The position numbers and the translations under genes were made by a program. Shown piece by piece: positions 58,235 through 64,000 of a stretch of DNA of 64,000 nucleotides. Location of the stretch: positions 1-64,000 of the forward strand of contig JASANE010003392.1 of the NCBI GenBank assembly GCA_030248225.1, written 5' to 3'. The notes below the pieces were generated by a model that worked only from the letters and a program-made list of their open reading frames with translations, was not told where the DNA came from and searched no databases. Within the stretch, counting starts at the first letter, position 1. Each line of letters opens with the position of its first letter. The DNA is from Trileptium ribeirensis (lineage: Eukaryota > Nematoda > Enoplea > Enoplida > Thoracostomopsidae).

Positions 58235-58830
58235 CACTTTTCAGAAGAGGAATCTCATTATATGAGGGTCCGTGGATTGCAGATCTATCATAGGTTAATT
58301 TTTAGCTTTTTCTACTAAGACTGTGAGGCATCCTTGTTTAAGTTTTATGTTCGCCTTAGTTTATAAGAAATTCACTAAATTATGTTTGTTGCAAAATTTC
58401 AGCTTTACGCTATGTATTTTCTGTTAGTACCTTGTGGCGTCCTCCATGCCACTAAGTGATTTCAGGGCACTGGCTTCTCCAAATTATCAAAATCGAACCG
58501 GAGGGCTTCCCCAGTTCGGAAGTGTGGAGGACGGAAAATACGTGGGGGGGCAAATTCGCCAGTTCACCCGGAGGCCCCATTTAAACTGTAGGGACTATAA
58601 CCGCCAGAAAATACCTAAAGTGACTAATTTGGCAACTGGTTATAATTATGCATTCCTAAAAGGCTAAATTTTTGTTATTTTTAACTTCGAGGGGAAGATT
58701 TAGGGCATTTTTTAGCCAAAATGTGGAAAAATTCGCGTATTTTTAGCCTATCAGGCAAAAATTAGGTTATTAGAATGTGTAACGTAGTTAATATTGTGTG
58801 TTGCCGGGGTGAGATCCTAAATTATATCTG
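58235..58830. other. Intron of the second gene
   Basis: No gene; AT-rich with a GC-rich stretch at 58490-58580. Confidence 0.35.
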
Positions 58831-59830
58831 TGTGTGTGATCGGCCATAAGTCGGGAACGACTTAACCAATTTTTTTGATCTTGGACTCATTCGAACCGGC
58901 ATATTCTATTTACCGTGTACATTTCCGAGCGTTTTTGATTGGAGGTAGTTTTTTTATTTGAGGTCTGGTTCCGTGGTCAAAGGTCAGAATGAGGGTTTTT
59001 ACCCCATTTTAGTACCTTTCCCGGAAGCAAGGTTATTTTTATCTTAACTTTCGAATTTTTTCTCTGGTTGGTTTTATTTCATAGTAAAATGATAAATGCC
59101 AATGCCTCTTTTTCGTTTTTCGGTTAAGGCTCCGGTTCTGGGTTATGGTGTTTGAGGTACGGGGGTATGGCGCCCCCATGGTTCCGCGATCCAAAATTTG
59201 AAAATTTATTCGGAGGTCCTGGGCGGCTGAAAAGTTTCACCTAGAGGCTTTCGGGCATGGCAAACTCATTGCCGGTGTTGGTTTTGCTCTGCCATGGATA
59301 CAGGGTATGACGCCCCATGTGTATGGGTCAGGGTATGGGACAAAATAAGGATTATTTACCATGCTAGTACCCTTCATGGAAGCAAAGTTATTTTTGTCTT
59401 GATTTTCGAATTTTTTTCTCTCTGGTTGGTTTTATTTCATAGTAAAATGATAAATGCCGATGCCTCTTTTTTGTTTTTCGATTAAGACTCCGTTCTGGAG
59501 TTATAAGGTTTGAAGTATGGCAACCTCGTGGTTCCTCGACACAAAATTCGAAAATTTGTTCTGACGTCTTAGGCGGCTGAAAGCTTCGCTTGGAGGTTTT
59601 CGGGCATGGGAAACTCATTGCCGGTGTTGGTTTTGATCTATGACCCATAGTTCCATGGGTACAGGGGCATGGCGCCCCATGGTTCCTCGACCCAAAATTC
59701 CAAATTTTATTATGACGTCCTGTGATGTTGATAGCCCGCTCTTGGAGCTTTTGGGCAATCGGAAGTTATTGTTAGTGTTAGTTTGTATGCTTCTCTACGC
59801 TCTGCAATCTCGAAGGAGTTACTAGTTTTA
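58831..59830 (-). repeat. Dispersed repeat family R2, copy 3, internally duplicated
   Basis: Same elements as the 51.2-kb copy: GTGTGTGTGATCGGCC at 58830, then TTTCTCT.GTTGGTTTTATTT and AGTAAAATGATAAATGCC. The latter pair occurs twice (about 59055-59100 and 59415-59460), followed each time by GGGCATGG.AAACTCATTGCC. This shows an internal duplication of about 360 bp. The element ends around CGAAGGAGTTACTAG. Confidence 0.75.
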
Positions 59831-60612
59831 GTGGAGCATGAAAGTTCCTCGGAGGCATGCACTTGGGGAGAGGCAAAATTTACCAGTTACGCATGAACTG
59901 GGGGTGGTCGAAATACCTGGAAATGGACTACCCCTTTCCACTATTTGGAGAAGTCAGGTGCGTTGAATTGGTTCCAGCAACTTAAGCCCCTATCATATCT
60001 AAATTTTAATCATAAAAATATATCAACTGCAGTCAAAGCTTTTACAAGGACAATTTTTTCTATTACTAAACTAAAACTATAATTTTAAGCTTTTGTGAGG
60101 CCAGGCGTCCTCAATTCTTGTTTGTCGAAGCGTTTTTAGATCCTGAATTAAGCATTGTAGCATGATGGGACCTCAATAACGACTTAATTGTACTTTATTA
60201 TATATTTAGTGTTAATTAGTGGCACTAAGCCAACAGCCCAATTATCGGAAGGGAGCTACAGATTAAGTACATATTGCGCTTTTTACATGAAAAAGTTCTA
60301 AAACATATAGTATTTTTCAAAAATTTCGGTATCTGTGAGAAAGCTTCTGCGGCAAATAGGTTTCTGGTATTACTTTTATTTATGGCTTCAAAATCAGTAC
60401 ATGCCTTTTTGAAATGGCCCATATATATATAAATCAAATAACGGTTCTCCGGTTATATATAATAAAAACTTTGTTCATCCGACATTCGAAAACTGGTGTG
60501 TTGCAATGCAACATGTGGCACGTCATAACTGGCTAGCTAGAAAAGTAATCAATACATTTTATCAGTTCACCCCGTTAGTCATGCTATAAATATATGTAAT
60601 GTTTAATTACAG
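59831..60612. other. Intron of the second gene, 3' end
   Basis: AT-rich; ends in GTTTAATTACAG, the acceptor of the next exon. Nothing else recognised. Confidence 0.4.
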
Positions 60613-60668
60613 GTCACGAACAGGCAACTATTTGGTAGCCCATCAACATCTCGAAGTGCTATAACTAA
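60613..60668 (+). CDS. Second gene, following exon (function unknown)
   Basis: The exon lies between TTTAATTACAG and AACTAA|GTATGTGAG. It reads VTNRQLFGSPSTSRSAIT in the frame that continues directly from the exon at 53569 (phase 0) and leaves phase 2. The Ser/Thr-rich sequence looks like a disordered segment. The next exon was not identified: candidate acceptors at about 61281, 62989 and 63821 give early stops. The two exons are 7 kb apart with the Ginger element and an R2 copy between them. Confidence 0.5.
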
Positions 60669-61100
60669 GTATGTGAGCTTGTCAGTTTAAGTGATATGAT
60701 GTTATACATTTATTGAGATTAATCATCGCCAAACTGAAGTGAGAAATAATCTGGCAGTATATGCAATAATAGCGTTTGGTGTGAGATCGGTCTGTTCTAA
60801 ATTGAATGGAAATGTCCTTTAATATTAGTTTAATATCTCGCGCGCTGATATTTTTCAACTTAAATATATTACATTAATCTAAACTAAATATATACCTGTG
60901 TAACAATATATCATGAGTGTCCATAGAATGTAAAACCCTTAGGGATCGACCCCAACTCCACCCGGAAATTATAGCAACTATTGTAATAATTACAAAACTT
61001 TCGAGGAAAAGGAGGAAATATATATGAGTAAAACTTTGGCTTCATGGGGAAATTTTTGGGTTCCCCTGGACTACCCGCACCCGCCGAGTGTAAAGACCTT
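60669..61100. other. Intergenic or intron sequence
   Basis: AT-rich; nothing recognised. Confidence 0.35.
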
Positions 61101-62620
61101 GGGCACCTAAGACATATATTTACCCGACACTGCGATTGCAGCGTGCCTCCGTATTGATGATTGATTTTCACTCATCTCTGTTCATAACGCCTCGTACCAT
61201 GACATACGACGAATGTTGTAGCCATCGTCGACATGATATTCTTTGAAATTGCTGTTCCACATATATGATTTGCTGTTTTCAGGTCGTCATAGAACGGCTA
61301 CATTGACACATACATTCTTTCGAGCCAGAGTCAGTAGTAGTCATCGTGGCCATTGTGGAGCCATGCGGAACGCGTGAACAGCAAGATGTAGCCATGACAC
61401 ATAAAGAGCAGTGTTGTAGATGTTAAGCTTTATTTAAGCAGCCTTGCCGGAGTCGCCTTAAGCCGTACAATACAGTTCGAGCCATTACTACCTAATTTGA
61501 CACGCGTTCGCTCTCTCGGCGGCAGCCACTGCAGCTGTGATGAGTCTGCAACGCTATCGGTGTAAAATGCATAACGGAAGGGCTCCCCAAGTTTAACGGT
61601 ATCGAATGGAACCCTGCCTCACAGTAGATTTGAATTCAAACTGAAACTTTTTGTGTATCATGTACAGCAGCCGCTTTTAGTAATTCAGATGCGATGTCGT
61701 CGATAAACATGCTTATCCTCTTTGCTGTTTTCGATAAGGAGTGGTCCCTTCTCCCCTATTGTATGTTAGTGCTGGAGACATTAGTTCCACCACAATGACT
61801 GTTAAATCACTAACCCATTGCGCTCCTTTTGCACACTTCGCGAAAATATATACCTCATCAACAACCGCCATTGTGATAGTCTTTGGAGAGCTCCATCGTT
61901 CTCTGACGGGTGCCTTTCCCAATAACGGTGCAAATTAATTAGACAGTGCAGCACGGAATTCTTCGTGATCTTCAGGGTCACGAGGAGCAGCAAAATCCGA
62001 CCGGCGTTTACTGCGTTAGAAATGGGTACGGCTGAGTATGTGCCTAAATTTGGCAACAACCGTGTCTTGTCCTGTAGGTAGCGTGTTGCCCCCAAAACGT
62101 GCGAGAATGGACAGTAGCTGCGAACTGACCAGGACATAGTGCAACTGAAAAAAGCCGGATATTTTCGCGTTTCTCAGTGGCACTATTTGTGCCTGCAGTT
62201 ACTATTTACCACTCGAATATTAAGAAACTGCGCCGCGGAGATAAGGCTTGTACCGTTTTTTTTCTGCAAGTCTCGTTTCAATCAGGGCGTTGAATTAGCT
62301 ACATACGATGAGGCTATTATACTTTTACATAGGAAAGTGCACTATCGTAGATATACGTCGAAATTGTCTTCTTCAGTAGGTGTACACAGAAATTCCAACT
62401 CTAGCGTTACCGGAGGTCTTTGGTCTTGGGATAATCTTGTAACAGGCAGACAGGTTTCGGATATGGCTGCAATGTCGGTGTTTCGTTTTGTTAAATAACA
62501 GTTCATCGTATTCAACGCGCAACAGTATTCGAACCCTATATGATGAAATTCATTGTCCTGGGGCCATTCTTTGCATATTTTTACGCGAGTGTGCCTTCCC
62601 AGTACGGGAGAAACCAATAG
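61100..62620 (-). pseudogene. Decayed non-LTR retrotransposon, endonuclease region
   Basis: Minus-strand reading gives NTDIAAISETCLP (near 62445-62405), the 'DI.al.ET.l' motif of apurinic-type LINE endonucleases. Further on come ISNAVNAGRILLLLVTLKITKN (near 62020-61960; only the 'G.LLL....L.ITN' pattern is meaningful) and RWSSPKTITMAVVDEV..QWVSDL (near 61900-61800), which fits the 'W..l...i..aa.e..G....WFd' stretch between endonuclease and RT. Frame shifts and stops break the sequence. The order of motifs is right for one element. Individual matches are weak but together convincing. Confidence 0.6.
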
Positions 62621-64000
62621 TAGCTGACTTTTTATCGTAGTTTGTCACCCACTATCTAAATGAAGCCAGTTCTGGGGCCCCCAGCATTTGCCCTTTCGCG
62701 TTCCAGCTTGCCACATGGCGTAACCTGGCATTTTGTACATGGAAAGGCATGGGAGCTCCGGCGTGATTCTCTAGTTGTAGTGGAGTCGTTATGCACAGAC
62801 CCTCAGTTTTAGGCGGTAGCTCGGACCCCGACCAAGCTTTGTAAGGGGTAGGTCTGACCTCCCTCCGGTTTTGAGAGGGATTCGGTTAAACCATCAAAAC
62901 GTCTGCGTCATCAAACACGGGTTAACATATGAATGCAGAAGTGTCATACTCTTCTCTAATGCACTCTTGATATTAATAATGTTCATTTCAGTGCAACATA
63001 CCTATCGTTTACCTGTATCAGGCAAGAACCTTAGCCACAGTTTTTGTGAATTTTTTGCAATTTTGTAAGCTTGTATATGTAGCAAAGTCGCAACTCTCGA
63101 TTAGATTATTCCTAATTTGACTTGAAAAGGGGAAATTTACAATGTTTGTGGTTTTCGTCGGTTTTGTGATAATTAGGACGGGCAATCATGTATGAAGCAA
63201 CGCAACACAAAGATATGTGTGCAGTTAGGTTTTTTCGAGCCCAATAAAAATATCAATCAGAAATGGGATTTGCGTGATACAGGCAATTTTTTTTGCACGG
63301 GCGACCGCTATTTTATAGCCTTTTTGTACGGCCAAATTAGTGCCTGGTAGCCTTCAGTTAGGAGCCTCCTGCTCCAACCCGTTAGGAGTTGGGGGTGGGG
63401 GTCGGGCCAGCAATACGTTGGGGAAATTTTTCTAGGTTAGTTGAGGGTTGAACTATGCCACCAGGTTAACTGGTGGGTATCATAATAGCGTTTTATCATG
63501 TCTTCCAAGAACTTACAGCATATGTATGTCTGTTTTGAGCTATAATTAATGAAAATATGTATTTAAGTACACTGCGATTCATTTTACTTAAGAATTTATC
63601 ATGAATAATTGAAGAAATAATAGTTTTGTTTTTGCTAAGCCATTTTTTATGTCACCTCAAAATCCTGCAGGGCGTTGGGAGGGAGCCAAACTTTACATAG
63701 GGCATGATCTGTGATGGCCGCCTAAAACATGATGAGTTCGGGATTCCTGCCTGCCCCTCTGCGACGAGGCCAGATTTGAGGAAACTCTGCTTCAATTATT
63801 GCTCGCCTTTCTATGTGGTTTCAGCCGCTAACTTGATTTTCTACATTTTTCTTATTAGTTATTGCGTCCTGCCGGCTCTATGTCTGTCACATCATCATTC
63901 GAATTCAGCTCTACAAGCAGGCATATGTCATATAAATGTTAAATTTTTTGACTTTGATCTAGAGAAAGCTTTGTCTCTGTGCAACGTAAGGCGAATTTTG
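62621..64000. other. Right edge of the window, no gene recognised
   Basis: No supported gene. A GC-rich, repeat-like stretch lies at 63340-63430. A good 3' splice site lies near 63821 (TATGTGGTTTCAG), but the following frame closes immediately for the phase needed. Confidence 0.35.

Noticed and set aside
63809..63833. Terminal exon of the second gene after the acceptor near 63821
   Set aside because: With the required phase it would add one residue and stop; possible but not supportable.

Overview
The window looks like non-coding-rich animal (metazoan) DNA: AT-rich, with GT..AG-bounded exons far apart, several satellite arrays, tRNA-derived elements, decayed non-LTR retrotransposons, and many short inverted-repeat transposons. 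Nothing in it is bacterial: there are no dense ORFs, operons or ribosome-binding sites. The phylum cannot be fixed from sequence alone. All calls come from reading the sequence by eye; no search was run.

Two multi-exon plus-strand genes can be followed. The first starts at 17511 and reaches a stop at 36403. Its exons are about 17511-17544, 24047-24147, 26574-26682, 29424-29457 and 36293-36403, with compatible phases at most joins. Together they encode a small EF-hand calcium-binding protein whose first two loops are spaced as in calbindin, calretinin and secretagogin. At least one short exon is missing before the last. Its introns hold an 88-bp satellite (about 37 copies), a 200-bp satellite (6 copies), a 78-bp satellite (8 copies), two tRNA-like SINEs and two MITEs. 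A dispersed repeat sits directly behind its stop codon, and the gene-repeat junction has been tandemly duplicated in a 291-bp unit. The second gene is seen as two phase-compatible exons (53437-53569 and 60613-60668) of unknown function.

The best-supported mobile element lies in the intron between those two exons. It is an apparently complete Ginger1-type DNA transposon at 55936-58230, with about 133-bp terminal inverted repeats that begin TGT and a CCCC flank on each side. Its single uninterrupted 606-residue ORF joins a Ty3/Gypsy-type integrase (HHCC, DD35E, GPY) to a C-terminal OTU-type cysteine protease with its catalytic residues present.

Layout: 0.8-1.6 kb non-LTR RT fragment; 2.2-6.5 kb a non-coding repeat family with regularly spaced GC-rich boxes, followed by a row of stem-loops sharing a GAGTATA loop; 9.15 kb a possible signal-peptide exon; 9.8-10.6 kb an RT fragment; 11.9-13.8 kb a foldback structure continuing into a 179/181-bp satellite; 17.5-37.5 kb the EF-hand gene and its repeats; 33.8-34.9 kb a broken antisense coding stretch; 38.4-39.5 and 44.7-45.9 kb two hAT-like non-autonomous elements; 39.5-40.4 kb a third copy of the 2-6 kb family; 41.2-42.2 kb an RNase H tail of a non-LTR element; 47-49 kb inverted MITE copies; 51.2-52 and 58.8-59.8 kb copies of the repeat behind the EF-hand gene; 53.4-60.7 kb the second gene and the Ginger element; 61.1-62.6 kb a decayed non-LTR endonuclease region.
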